From Flavobacterium album (GTDB lineage Bacteria > Bacteroidota > Bacteroidia > Flavobacteriales > Flavobacteriaceae), in contig NZ_CP029186.1 of the NCBI RefSeq assembly GCF_003096035.1, positions 1,377,001 through 1,441,000 on the forward strand: a stretch of 64,000 nt of DNA. The letters run 5' to 3'. Within the stretch, counting starts at the first letter, position 1, and the number at the start of each line of letters is the position of its first letter. Below are positions 1-8,069 of the stretch, one piece after another. Below the pieces are notes generated by a model that saw nothing but the letters and a program-made list of their open reading frames with translations, ran no database searches and was not told the DNA's origin. The position numbers were made by a program, and so were the translations under genes.

Positions 1-164
1 CCATAGGCATTCCAAAAGACCGCATCCTGGAGGGACGATGCTTTTTGATGGGTAAGTATTCCCACCCTTTTGCCTTCGGCATAGGGTTTTTTATGTGCGG
101 AGCCTAATATCAGTGCGCAGGATACCCCCGACACACCGCCTCCTATAATAAGGACATCGAACAT
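1..164 (-). CDS. NAD(P)/FAD-dependent oxidoreductase, N-terminal fragment
   Basis: The reverse strand opens with ATG at 164 and stays open to the window edge (54 codons). The product begins MFDVLIIGGGVSGVSCAL, a dinucleotide-binding beta-alpha-beta turn (GxGxxG form) typical of the FAD site of thioredoxin-reductase-like and related flavoproteins. The rest of the protein, including its NAD(P) domain and active site, lies outside the window, so the substrate cannot be given. Only one base separates the ATG from the stop codon of the small membrane protein gene upstream, so the two are almost certainly co-transcribed and perhaps translationally coupled. The fold is clear; the enzyme identity is not. 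Confidence 0.8.
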   Translation of the reverse strand, partial: MFDVLIIGGGVSGVSCALILGSAHKKPYAEGKRVGILTHQKASSLQDAVFWNAY

Positions 165-165
165 A

Positions 166-366
166 CTAATGGTTTCTCGTTTTCTCTTCGATGTTCTTTG
201 CCAGCCTGAAGATCAGAAGTATGCATACGGCACATAATGATGCAACAATCCCGATAAGGGCAACAAGGCTGTTCCCTTCTGTCAGGTTTTCAAAATCAAG
301 CAGGGTAGCGTTAAAGATGATAAGGCCTAAAGCAATAGCTATCAGCGCGTAAATAAAAAATTTCAT
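166..366 (-). CDS. Small two-helix membrane protein
   Basis: This encodes 66 residues with two hydrophobic segments, about residues 3-22 (starting FFIYALIAIALG) and 34-54 (ending VCILLIFRL), and a short charged tail. It lacks enzymatic motifs and I do not recognise a family. It is the upstream member of a pair with the FAD oxidoreductase, with one base between stop and start. That spacing suggests a membrane partner or accessory protein for the flavoprotein, which is inference from position only. The gene is leftward, and 55 bases of intergenic DNA separate it from the MarC-family gene. Confidence 0.65.
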   Translation of the reverse strand: MKFFIYALIAIALGLIIFNATLLDFENLTEGNSLVALIGIVASLCAVCILLIFRLAKNIEEKTRNH

Positions 367-421
367 ATAGTTTTCTCCTTATACGGTCGGTTTGGTCGCT
401 GTGAAATTAAAAAAATTAATA

Positions 422-997
422 TTAAAGGAATAATTGTTTAACATTAGCCGCGAATAATTTAACAGCTATTGCCAACAGCACTACGCCGAACACTTTACGT
501 ATCACACCCAGGCCGTTATCCCCTAAAAGTTTCTCGATCTTCGCCGAAGATTTGAGCACCGCATACACCAAAATAACGTTGATTACGATAGCAACTATGA
601 TGTTGATCTTCTCATACTCGGCACGGAGCGAAAGCAGCGTGGTCATGGTACCGGCGCCCGCGATTATGGGGAAGGCGATGGGCACGATAGAGGCGGTACT
701 CGGATTGTCTTCCTTATGGAGCCGTATGCCCAATATCATTTCGAGTGCCAGAAAGAACAGCACGAACGAACCCGCCACAGCAAACGAGTTGGCATCGATA
801 CCGATGAGCTTCAGGATTTCCTCGCCGACAAACAGGAACGCCACCATAATGACCATAGCCACTATAGAAGCCTTTTCCGACTGGATGTGCCCGAGCTTTG
901 AGCGCAGGTCGACGATTATAGGGACGCTCCCTATAATATCGATCACGGCAAAAAGCACCATGGTCACGGTAAACATTTCCTTCCAGTCGAATCCCAT
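422..997 (-). CDS. MarC family (UPF0056) integral membrane protein
   Basis: The protein has about 191 residues and six predicted membrane helices. The central segment PIAFPIIAGAGTMTTLLSL matches the conserved P-A/G-rich region of the MarC family (often annotated NAAT transporter), whose transport substrate is not established. An upstream in-frame ATG at 1030 would add 11 residues, but a TACTTTTG promoter box (1017-1024) lies inside that extension. The ATG at 997, giving MGFDWKEMF, is therefore the better start. The gene looks monocistronic. Confidence 0.85.
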   Translation of the reverse strand: MGFDWKEMFTVTMVLFAVIDIIGSVPIIVDLRSKLGHIQSEKASIVAMVIMVAFLFVGEEILKLIGIDANSFAVAGSFVLFFLALEMILGIRLHKEDNPSTASIVPIAFPIIAGAGTMTTLLSLRAEYEKINIIVAIVINVILVYAVLKSSAKIEKLLGDNGLGVIRKVFGVVLLAIAVKLFAANVKQLFL

Positions 998-1016
998 TTT
1001 CTCAAATTTCGGACTG

Positions 1017-1024
1017 CAAAAGTA
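1017..1024 (-). promoter_or_regulatory. Candidate -7 box for the MarC-family gene
   Basis: The reverse strand reads TACTTTTG, an exact match to the Bacteroidota -7 consensus TAnnTTTG, ending 20 bases before the chosen ATG at 997. I do not see a convincing -33 TTG partner. Its position inside the longer reading frame is the main reason for choosing the shorter start. Confidence 0.5.
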
Positions 1025-1102
1025 CCGCATAAATTTCTGATGCGTGCTAATTTGGCGTTAAATTTTTGGAGGGGTTTGGCTACATGGCGATATGTTTTTT
1101 TT

Positions 1103-1418
1103 GCCACGAATTTATACGAATTACATTAATTAATCAAATTCGCCTTTTTCGATCTTCATACCACCTTAAAACTGTGACTAGCTGTCTACATTTTGTAGAT
1201 ATTAATTTTACCACATAACTTGTCCTGCCAATAGCGGGAGGCACGTAGCTTGTAAATGGCGGATAGAGATGTACCTAAGTTGCAAATAGGCTGAAGCTTC
1301 GCTTCACTATGTTCAACTATATTCACCATCAATGAAAAACTTTAAACACTATGTTTCTATGTGCTTAAATAAATTTTAGACAGTTATTGAATTTGTGAAA
1401 ATTCGTGTAATTCGTGGC
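1103..1418. repeat. Nested palindromic intergenic elements (family A inside an outer inverted repeat)
   Basis: This fills the roughly 450-base gene-free stretch between the MarC and DUF3109 genes. The outer arms are GCCACGAATTTATACGAATT near 1103-1122 and its imperfect reverse complement ending GTAATTCGTGGC at 1407-1418. Inside is a 208-base element (1179-1386) whose ends are TAGCTGTCTA and TAGACAGTTA. Its sub-terminal stretches (ACCACATA near 1210, TATGTTTCTATGTG near 1350) match copies at 33382-33560 and 53273-53482. The middle carries GAAGCTTCGCTTCACTATG, which is shared in reverse-complement form with those copies. No reading frame is supported here. Confidence 0.75.
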
Positions 1419-1433
1419 TAAACCTTTTATTCC

Positions 1434-1441
1434 TATCTTTG
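1434..1441 (+). promoter_or_regulatory. -7 box for the DUF3109 gene, possibly leaderless
   Basis: TATCTTTG fits TAnnTTTG exactly and ends only four bases before the ATG at 1446. If transcription starts the usual few bases downstream of the box, the mRNA would start at or very near the initiation codon. No clear TTG is present at -33. Confidence 0.5.
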
Positions 1442-1445
1442 CCCC

Positions 1446-2033
1446 ATGTTTCAACTGGGAAAAACAATAGTATCTGAGGATATTTTAGAAAAGGAATTTG
1501 TGTGCAACCTCTCGGCATGCCACGGCGGATGCTGTGTGGATGGCGATGCCGGCGCACCATTAATGGAAGAGGAAACCAAAATACTGGAGGCTATTTACCC
1601 GAAAGTGAAACCGTTTCTCCGTAAAGAAGGGATCGCCTCTATCGAAGCGCAGGGCACCTGGGTGAAAGGTACCGATGGCGACCTCGAAACGCCGCTTATA
1701 GATGATAAGGACTGCGCCTATGTTATTTTTGATGGCAAAACAGCCCTTTGTGGTATCGAGCAGGCCTATAACCAGGGCATCATCGACTGGAAAAAGCCTG
1801 TGTCCTGCCACCTGTACCCCATACGCGTGAAAGACTTCACCGAATTTGCTGCGGTCAATTATGACAGGTGGGACATCTGCAGCCCGGCATGCTCGTTGGG
1901 CAAAGAACTGGAAGTTCCCGTTTACAAATTCGTAAAGGAAGCGCTCATCCGCCGCTTTGGTATCGACTGGTATACTGAGCTCGAAAAAGTGGCCGCTGAA
2001 TTAAAGGAAAACCCGTCGCAGCGTAGGCGCTGA
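1446..2033 (+). CDS. DUF3109 family cysteine-rich protein
   Basis: This 195-residue protein is of the DUF3109 type. Visible landmarks are the N-terminal CNLSACHGGCCVDGDAGAPL, with three conserved cysteines and a histidine, then KDCAY, ALCGIE, PVSCHLYP and DICSPACSLG. The eight or more cysteines, mostly in CxxxC or CxC-like spacing, suggest a metal or iron-sulfur site related to the CxxCxxCC class, but the role is undefined. The protein appears soluble. The gene stands alone, with its own promoter box and about 250 bases before nrdB. The assignment rests on recognised sequence landmarks and the function is unknown. Confidence 0.85.
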   Translation: MFQLGKTIVSEDILEKEFVCNLSACHGGCCVDGDAGAPLMEEETKILEAIYPKVKPFLRKEGIASIEAQGTWVKGTDGDLETPLIDDKDCAYVIFDGKTALCGIEQAYNQGIIDWKKPVSCHLYPIRVKDFTEFAAVNYDRWDICSPACSLGKELEVPVYKFVKEALIRRFGIDWYTELEKVAAELKENPSQRRR

Positions 2034-2183
2034 AATAGGTGTTAAAGCCCTTGTTTTACTGCCTGTCACGCTGAAAAATTCCGTAACTTCACAGAATGTA
2101 ATTGTTTGAAAACCAAAAAGATATGTTTTAATAAATCTTTAACGTTTGGTTAAGGCTTGTTAAAAACTATGCCCGATTGTCAA

Positions 2184-2191
2184 TAACTTTG
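2184..2191 (+). promoter_or_regulatory. Candidate -7 box upstream of nrdB
   Basis: TAACTTTG fits TAnnTTTG and lies about 90 bases ahead of the nrdB ATG, leaving a leader of roughly 85 bases. I see no good TTG at the expected distance, and no NrdR-type paired operators could be identified by eye. Confidence 0.35.
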
Positions 2192-2280
2192 GCTTTCATT
2201 TTTTGATCCAAATGCCAATCTTTGTAGTCCCTTCGTAAGACACAAAACATCTATATCAATACAATAAAAGTCAAAGCATT

Positions 2281-3258
2281 ATGTCTGCAATTGAGCCCAT
2301 ATTACAGGAAAATAAGAACAGGTTTGTCATTTTTCCGATAAAGCACCATGATATATGGGAATGGTACAAAAAAATGGAAGCCAGCTTCTGGACTGCCGAG
2401 GAGATCGACCTTCACCAGGACCTTAATGACTGGAACACCAAGCTGAATGAGGATGAGAAATATTTCATAAAGCATATCCTGGCATTTTTTGCCGCATCCG
2501 ACGGTATCGTTAATGAGAACCTTGCCGAGAATTTCGTGAATGAGGTGCAGTACCCGGAAGCCAAGTTTTTCTACGGTTTCCAGATCATGATGGAAAACAT
2601 CCACAGCGAGACTTATTCGCTCCTTATAGATACCTATGTAAAGGATGAGAATGAAAAAGACCGGCTGTTCCACGCCCTTGAAGTATTTCCGGCAATTAAG
2701 AAAAAAGCCGACTGGGCTATCAAGTGGATAGGTTCCGATTCTTTTGCCGAAAGGCTTATTGCTTTTGCGGCCGTGGAAGGTATCTTCTTTTCAGGCGCGT
2801 TCTGTGCTATTTTCTGGCTTAAAAAGCGTGGGCTTATGCCGGGGCTTACCTTTTCTAATGAATTGATATCGAGAGATGAAGGTGTGCATTGTGATTTTGC
2901 GGTACACCTGCACAACCACCACCTTGTGAATAAAGTTTCGAAGTCAAGGATAAAAGAGATCATTATGGATGCGCTTGATATTGAGCGTGAATTCATTACC
3001 GAGTCGCTCCCCGTGAGCCTTATCGGGATGAACTCTGTCCTGATGATACAATACCTGGAATTCGTGGCCGACAGGCTGTTGGTGGAGCTGGGCTGTGAGC
3101 GCCAGTACAACCAGGGCAACCCATTCGATTTCATGGATATGATCTCGCTGCAGGGCAAGACCAACTTCTTTGAGAAAAGGGTGTCCGAATACCAGAAAGC
3201 AGGAGTGCTTAATAAAGAAGGCGATTCGCAGAAGATCAGCTTCGACGCCGATTTTTAA
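2281..3258 (+). CDS. nrdB: Ribonucleoside-diphosphate reductase, small (beta) subunit
   Basis: This is the radical-generating subunit of class I ribonucleotide reductase, which converts ribonucleotides to deoxyribonucleotides with NrdA. It has 325 residues, normal for R2. The di-iron ligands are all present: Asp74 (FAASDG), Glu105 and His108 (MENIHSETY), Glu166 (AFAAVEG), and Glu200 and His203 (SRDEGVH). The radical tyrosine is Tyr112, seven residues after Glu105 as in canonical R2. The C-terminal SFDADF is the tail that docks on the large subunit and resembles the eukaryote-like lineage. nrdA follows 72 bases downstream on the same strand, so the two probably form an operon with the order B-A. 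Confidence 0.97.
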   Translation: MSAIEPILQENKNRFVIFPIKHHDIWEWYKKMEASFWTAEEIDLHQDLNDWNTKLNEDEKYFIKHILAFFAASDGIVNENLAENFVNEVQYPEAKFFYGFQIMMENIHSETYSLLIDTYVKDENEKDRLFHALEVFPAIKKKADWAIKWIGSDSFAERLIAFAAVEGIFFSGAFCAIFWLKKRGLMPGLTFSNELISRDEGVHCDFAVHLHNHHLVNKVSKSRIKEIIMDALDIEREFITESLPVSLIGMNSVLMIQYLEFVADRLLVELGCERQYNQGNPFDFMDMISLQGKTNFFEKRVSEYQKAGVLNKEGDSQKISFDADF

Positions 3259-3330
3259 TTAAAACTTACTAACTGATTATAAGGTTCGCTATTAGCGTTC
3301 CGATTACTAACCACTTAAATTTTTGGCCAT

Positions 3331-5748
3331 ATGTATGTAGTAAAAAGAGACGGAAAAAGAGAGCCGGTAATGTTTGATAAAATTACCGACAGGGTAAGGA
3401 AATTATGCTATGAACTGAATGAACTGGTAGACCCCGTTAAAGTGGCAATGCGTGTTATTGAAGGTTTATACGATGGCGTAACTACATCAGAACTGGACAA
3501 CCTTGCAGCAGAAACAGCTGCTTCTATGACAATTACACACCCTGACTATGCACAGCTGGCGGCCCGTATCGCGGTATCCAACCTGCACAAGAATACCAAG
3601 AAGTCGTTTTCCGAAACGATGCATGATATGTACCACTACGTGAACCCGAGGACAGGGCAGGAGTCGCCGCTGCTTTCGGATGAGGTATATGAAGCAATAA
3701 TGGCCAATGCCGAGGTACTCGACTCTACCATTATCTACAATAGGGATTTTAATTACGACTATTTCGGGTTCAAGACGCTGGAGCGTTCCTACCTGCTAAA
3801 AATAAACGGACAGATAGTGGAGCGCCCGCAGCACATGCTGATGCGTGTTTCCGTAGGTATCCACCTGAACGATATCCAGTCGGCCATAGAGACCTATGAG
3901 CTGATGTCCAAAAAATATTTTACCCACGCTACGCCTACGCTGTTCAACTCCGGTACGCCAAAAGCGCAGATGTCGTCGTGCTTCCTGCTTACCATGAGAG
4001 ACGACAGTATCGAGGGTATCTACGACACGCTGAAGCAAACTGCGATGATCTCGCAATCGGCAGGCGGTATAGGCTTGTCTATCCATAATGTAAGGGCTAC
4101 AGGCTCGTACATCCGTGGCACGAATGGTACGTCGAACGGTATTGTGCCAATGCTCCGCGTTTTTAACGATACTGCCCGTTATGTAGACCAGGGCGGCGGC
4201 AAGCGCAAGGGAAGCTTTGCCGTATACATCGAGACATGGCATGCCGATATCTTCGATTTCCTTGACCTGAAAAAGAACCACGGTAAAGAGGAGATGCGTG
4301 CGCGCGACTTATTCTATGCGATGTGGACGTCTGACCTGTTTATGAAGCGCGTGCAGGATGATGCGCAATGGACGCTGATGTGCCCTAACGAATGCCCGGG
4401 ACTGTATGATGTATATGGTGAGGAGTTCGAGGCGCTGTACCATTCGTATGAAGCTGCCGGAAAAGGCCGCAAGACCATCAAGGCGCGTGACCTTTGGGAA
4501 AAGATACTGGAATCGCAGATCGAGACCGGAACGCCATACATGTTGTACAAGGATGCGGCCAACAGGAAATCGAACCAGAAGAACCTGGGTACTATCCGTT
4601 CGTCCAACCTTTGTACCGAGATCATGGAATATACTGCAGCTGACGAAGTTGCCGTGTGTAACCTTGCATCGCTGTCGTTGCCGATGTTCGTGGAAGATGG
4701 CAAATTCAACCATCAGTTCCTGTATGATGTAACCAAACGCGTAACCCGCAACCTTAATAAAGTGATCGACAGGAATTTCTATCCTGTTAAAGAGGCGGAG
4801 AACTCTAATATGCGCCACCGTCCGGTTGGATTGGGTGTGCAGGGGCTTGCCGATGCGTTTATCCTGATGCGCCTTCCGTTCACCAGCGATGAAGCCAAAA
4901 AGCTGAACCAGGAGATATTCGAGACCATGTATTTTGCTGCGGTGACCGCTTCTATGGAAGAGGCTAAAATAGACGGGCCTTATTCAACATTTGAAGGCTC
5001 GCCGATATCGCAGGGAGAATTCCAGTACAACCTTTGGGGCCTTAAGGACGAAGACCTTAGCGGCCGTTGGGACTGGGCTTCGCTACGCAAGGAAGTTATG
5101 GAGCACGGTGTGCGCAACTCGTTGCTTATGGCGCCAATGCCTACCGCATCTACATCGCAGATACTCGGAAATAATGAAGCATTCGAGCCATATACATCCA
5201 ACATATATACACGCAGGGTGCTTTCGGGCGAATTTATCGTGGTGAACAAGCACCTGCTGGAAGACCTGGTATGCCTTGGCCTATGGAATGAAAACCTGAA
5301 ACAGGAGATCATGAGGGCTAACGGATCGATACAGGATATTGACGGTATCCCTGCCGATATTAAAGAACTGTACAAAACCGTGTGGGAAATGAGCATGAAG
5401 GACATCATCGATATGTCGCGCCAAAGGGGCTACTTCATCGACCAGTCCCAATCGCTTAACCTGTTCATGGAAGGTGCTACGTTTGCCAAGCTTACGTCGA
5501 TGCACTTCTACGCATGGCAGAGCGGCCTGAAGACCGGTATGTACTACCTAAGGACCAAAAGTGCGGTGGATGCCATCAAGTTTACGCTTAACAACGACAA
5601 GAAAGCTGAACCTGCACCAAAAGCAATGGCTATTGCAGAACCAATAGCAGTTGACGGCGAGTCGTCAATGTCGGTAACCGAATTCCAGGCAATGCTGGAG
5701 CGTTCGCGCAACGCCGACCCGGAAGACTGCGAAATGTGCGGATCATAA
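3331..5748 (+). CDS. nrdA: Ribonucleoside-diphosphate reductase, large (alpha) subunit
   Basis: This is the catalytic and allosteric subunit, 805 residues. An N-terminal ATP-cone occupies roughly residues 1-90 ([20 protein letters not shown]). The 10-stranded barrel carries the active-site residues: Cys217 (SSCFLL) and Cys443 (VCNLAS) form the reductant pair, and Cys428 with Asn426 and Glu430 (SNLCTEI) is the thiyl-radical site. The C-terminal CEMC (Cys800, Cys803) is the swinging redox pair recharged by thioredoxin or glutaredoxin. All catalytic residues are intact, so the enzyme should be active and subject to dATP inhibition through the ATP-cone. A strong terminator follows at 5774. Confidence 0.97.
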   Translation: MYVVKRDGKREPVMFDKITDRVRKLCYELNELVDPVKVAMRVIEGLYDGVTTSELDNLAAETAASMTITHPDYAQLAARIAVSNLHKNTKKSFSETMHDMYHYVNPRTGQESPLLSDEVYEAIMANAEVLDSTIIYNRDFNYDYFGFKTLERSYLLKINGQIVERPQHMLMRVSVGIHLNDIQSAIETYELMSKKYFTHATPTLFNSGTPKAQMSSCFLLTMRDDSIEGIYDTLKQTAMISQSAGGIGLSIHNVRATGSYIRGTNGTSNGIVPMLRVFNDTARYVDQGGGKRKGSFAVYIETWHADIFDFLDLKKNHGKEEMRARDLFYAMWTSDLFMKRVQDDAQWTLMCPNECPGLYDVYGEEFEALYHSYEAAGKGRKTIKARDLWEKILESQIETGTPYMLYKDAANRKSNQKNLGTIRSSNLCTEIMEYTAADEVAVCNLASLSLPMFVEDGKFNHQFLYDVTKRVTRNLNKVIDRNFYPVKEAENSNMRHRPVGLGVQGLADAFILMRLPFTSDEAKKLNQEIFETMYFAAVTASMEEAKIDGPYSTFEGSPISQGEFQYNLWGLKDEDLSGRWDWASLRKEVMEHGVRNSLLMAPMPTASTSQILGNNEAFEPYTSNIYTRRVLSGEFIVVNKHLLEDLVCLGLWNENLKQEIMRANGSIQDIDGIPADIKELYKTVWEMSMKDIIDMSRQRGYFIDQSQSLNLFMEGATFAKLTSMHFYAWQSGLKTGMYYLRTKSAVDAIKFTLNNDKKAEPAPKAMAIAEPIAVDGESSMSVTEFQAMLERSRNADPEDCEMCGS

Positions 5749-5773
5749 TTTGATAAACACAAATAAAAACTAG

Positions 5774-5806
5774 GAAGGAGCAGCTAAGTTTGCTCCTTCT
5801 TTTTTA
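5774..5806 (+). terminator. Rho-independent terminator after nrdA
   Basis: A nine-base-pair stem, GAAGGAGCA (5774-5782) with TGCTCCTTC (5791-5799), has an eight-base loop and is followed by a T-run. It separates the nrd operon from the RDD gene, whose ATG follows at 5817, so the RDD promoter must overlap or lie within this hairpin region. Confidence 0.85.
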
Positions 5807-5816
5807 CTTTTAACAC

Positions 5817-6314
5817 ATGAAAGACCCACTTTACTATCGTACCGACCTGCTTGCCACTAAAGGCCAGCGCCTTGCCAATCTTATTATTGATTTTATTTTC
5901 AGGTTCGTCCTGATATTCGCCTTTGGAATGCTAGCAGGTTTGCTGACAGCAGTTGGATATGACGGATTGTATATATGGATACAAAACCCGGGCACCTGGA
6001 GCGAATATCTTATCGAATGGGGCCTTTTGGTTGTGTACTATCTGTTAATGGAAATGACCACGCAGCGCACGATTGGCAAATTAATTACAGGCACGAAAGT
6101 AGTAATGGAAGATGGCTCGAAGCCGCCTGCGGGCACTATCGCTCTAAGGACGTTATGCAGGCTGATACCTTTTGACGCGTTTTCATTTTTAGGCGACAGG
6201 GGCTGGCACGACAGCATTACGCACACATACGTCGTAGATGTAAAGAAATATAATGCGGCTAAACATCTCGAAGATTCTTTTGCAGAGATAGGCAGCGAAA
6301 TAAAATATCAGTAA
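5817..6314 (+). CDS. RDD family membrane protein
   Basis: The protein has 165 residues. It opens with YRTDLLATKGQRLANLIIDF, the Arg-Asp signature region of the RDD family. Hydrophobic segments lie at about residues 22-45 and 62-80, and the third RDD helix region is around 100-122 (TIALRTLCRLIPFDAFSF). The TQRTIGKLITGTKVV segment is the conserved RDD loop. RDD proteins are integral inner-membrane proteins of mostly unknown function, some acting in ion exchange. The next gene starts one base after the stop, so the two are co-transcribed. Confidence 0.85.
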   Translation: MKDPLYYRTDLLATKGQRLANLIIDFIFRFVLIFAFGMLAGLLTAVGYDGLYIWIQNPGTWSEYLIEWGLLVVYYLLMEMTTQRTIGKLITGTKVVMEDGSKPPAGTIALRTLCRLIPFDAFSFLGDRGWHDSITHTYVVDVKKYNAAKHLEDSFAEIGSEIKYQ

Positions 6315-6315
6315 T

Positions 6316-6549
6316 ATGGCAAAAGACGAAAAACCGATCTATACAGGCATCATCGAAAAAGATGAAGCCGGCAACTACTTCTGCGGCGAATACCTGCTGG
6401 ATTACCGCCAGGTGGAAACCAAATTCCAACTTGGCGATAAAATATCGATTAAATCGATAATAGAGAACCCAAGCGACAAGAGCTATGCAAAATATCCTAA
6501 GAAATCAAAGGAGTTTTCGTTGGCGGATAAGAAGAAGTTTTTGAAATAA
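6316..6549 (+). CDS. Small conserved hypothetical protein, lysine-rich C-terminus
   Basis: This encodes 77 residues, soluble, beginning MAKDEKPIYTGIIEKDEAG, with a lysine-rich tail. It has no signal peptide or membrane segment and no catalytic motif that I can identify. The ATG lies one base after the stop of the RDD gene, so it is the distal gene of that operon. Downstream lies a repeat-like, AT-rich spacer before the dGTPase gene. Confidence 0.6.
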   Translation: MAKDEKPIYTGIIEKDEAGNYFCGEYLLDYRQVETKFQLGDKISIKSIIENPSDKSYAKYPKKSKEFSLADKKKFLK

Positions 6550-6557
6550 TTTTTTAA

Positions 6558-6645
6558 AGGATTATTAGATATTGGATTTTTGGACTGCAAGATTGTACGT
6601 CTGGTCTTAAAGTCTAAAAATCTAAAAATCCAAAAGTCTAAAATA
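6558..6645. repeat. Family D repeat, copy upstream of dgt
   Basis: This spacer is built from degenerate units such as TCTAAAAATCTAAAAATCC, with a partly complementary left half (TTAGATATTGGATTTTTGG). It belongs with the units at 7990-8069, 21058-21282 and 51510-51546. It runs up to the dgt start codon, so any promoter or leader of dgt lies inside it. The TTG-initiated extension of dgt into this DNA is therefore unlikely to be coding. Confidence 0.55.
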
Positions 6646-7989
6646 ATGATGCAATGGGAACAGCTCCTGTCCTTAAAAAGGCAGGGCGATACAAGCAAGC
6701 GCCTGCGCAGGGAACAGGACGACACACGCCTTGGCTTCGAGGTGGATTATGACCGTATAATCTTCTCTTCGGCATTTCGCAGCCTGCAGGACAAGACGCA
6801 GGTGATCCCTTTGTCTAAAACCGATTTCGTACATACCCGCCTCACGCACAGCCTTGAAGTGTCGGTAGTGGGGCGCTCATTGGGCAGGCTTGTGGGTAAA
6901 AAGATTATCGAAAAGCATCCGTACCTCAGCGAGGTCCATGGGTACCAAATGAACGATTTTGGCGCCATTGTAGCCGCGGCGGCCTTATCGCACGATATCG
7001 GTAACCCGCCTTTCGGGCATTCGGGAGAGAAAGCTATCGGCGAATATTTCAAGACGGGCAGGGGGCAGCACTATAAAGAGCAACTGACCGACAAGCAATG
7101 GCAGGACCTCATCGACTTTGAAGGCAATGCCAATGGCTTTAATCTGCTCACGGCATCGCGTCCGGGTGTAGATGGCGGGTTGCGCCTTACGTATGCTACC
7201 CTTGGCGCTTTCATGAAATATCCGAAAGAATCACTCCCTAAAAAACCGACCGCTAATATATCCGATAAAAAATACGGCTTCTTCCAATGCGATAAGGAGT
7301 TTGTACAGGATGTAGCCAAAGAGTTGGGCCTGATCCCGAACAAAACCGGCGAGGATATCGGGTTCGAACGCCACCCGCTGGCCTATCTTGTAGAAGCGGC
7401 CGATGATATCTGCTATACGATAATGGATTTTGAGGATGGCATCAACCTTGGCGTGATTCAGGAAGAGTTTGCATTGGAATACCTCATCAAACTGGTGAAG
7501 GACAGTATCGATGCGGCAAAATACAATACGCTTACCACCAAGGAAGACCGTCTCGGTTACCTTCGCGCCCTCGCCATCGGGAGCCTGATAAACGATGCTG
7601 TCAACGTATTCCTCGAAAATGAAGAGGCGATATTACAGGGGAAATACCCTTATGCCCTTACCGACCAGGGGAAATATACCGCACAGATGAACGACATTAT
7701 CAAACTGAGCATAAAGAATATTTATCAAAGCCGCGAGGTGGTTGAGAAGGAAGTTATAGGCTACCGCATTATTGCTACGCTGCTGGATACGTTCTGTACG
7801 GCCTACAATAACAAGTTCGACGGGGCTTCCGGCAACTATGACAACCTGGTGCTAAAGCTGCTTCCCGAGAAATTCGTTACCGAAAAAATGAGCCTGTACG
7901 ACCGCCTGCTACACATCTGCCACTTTGTGTCGACCCTGACGGATGGCAAAGCGGTAATGCTGTATAATACGATAACAGGAGCGAAATAG
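6646..7989 (+). CDS. dgt: Deoxyguanosinetriphosphate triphosphohydrolase (dNTPase, HD superfamily)
   Basis: The enzyme hydrolyses dGTP or other dNTPs to the nucleoside and triphosphate. The product has 447 residues from ATG 6646. The metal-binding HD signature is complete: His63 in HTRLTHSLEVS and His116-Asp117 in LSHDIGNPPFGHSG, followed by a later YLVEAADDICY helix with the distal Asp. The reading frame remains open further upstream to a TTG, but that DNA is repeat-derived, so I place the start at the double ATG (6646/6649). The gene lies just downstream of ribonucleotide reductase, so dNTP synthesis and removal are neighbours. Transcription converges with the DUF3078 gene. Confidence 0.92.
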   Translation: MMQWEQLLSLKRQGDTSKRLRREQDDTRLGFEVDYDRIIFSSAFRSLQDKTQVIPLSKTDFVHTRLTHSLEVSVVGRSLGRLVGKKIIEKHPYLSEVHGYQMNDFGAIVAAAALSHDIGNPPFGHSGEKAIGEYFKTGRGQHYKEQLTDKQWQDLIDFEGNANGFNLLTASRPGVDGGLRLTYATLGAFMKYPKESLPKKPTANISDKKYGFFQCDKEFVQDVAKELGLIPNKTGEDIGFERHPLAYLVEAADDICYTIMDFEDGINLGVIQEEFALEYLIKLVKDSIDAAKYNTLTTKEDRLGYLRALAIGSLINDAVNVFLENEEAILQGKYPYALTDQGKYTAQMNDIIKLSIKNIYQSREVVEKEVIGYRIIATLLDTFCTAYNNKFDGASGNYDNLVLKLLPEKFVTEKMSLYDRLLHICHFVSTLTDGKAVMLYNTITGAK

Positions 7990-8069
7990 AGATTGTTAGA
8001 TTGCTGGATTTTAGACTGTTAGGCATGACGCATAGTCTTGCAGTCTAAAATCCAATAATCTAAAATCTA
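7990..8069. repeat. Family D palindrome between dgt and the DUF3078 gene
   Basis: An imperfect inverted repeat has arms TTGCTGGATTTTAGACTG (from about 8001) and CAGTCTAAAATCCAATAAT (from about 8041), around a 22-base loop. It sits exactly in the convergent gap between two genes and touches both stop codons, so it may serve as a bidirectional terminator. It resembles the dispersed units at 6558, 21058 and 51510. Confidence 0.65.

Noticed and set aside
552-1040. Long plus-strand reading frame opposite the MarC-family gene
   Set aside because: It is the mirror of a well-supported membrane protein and has no protein-family character of its own.
6580-6645. TTG-initiated N-terminal extension of dgt
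   Set aside because: The extension is made of family D repeat DNA, and the HD-domain protein starts naturally at ATG 6646.
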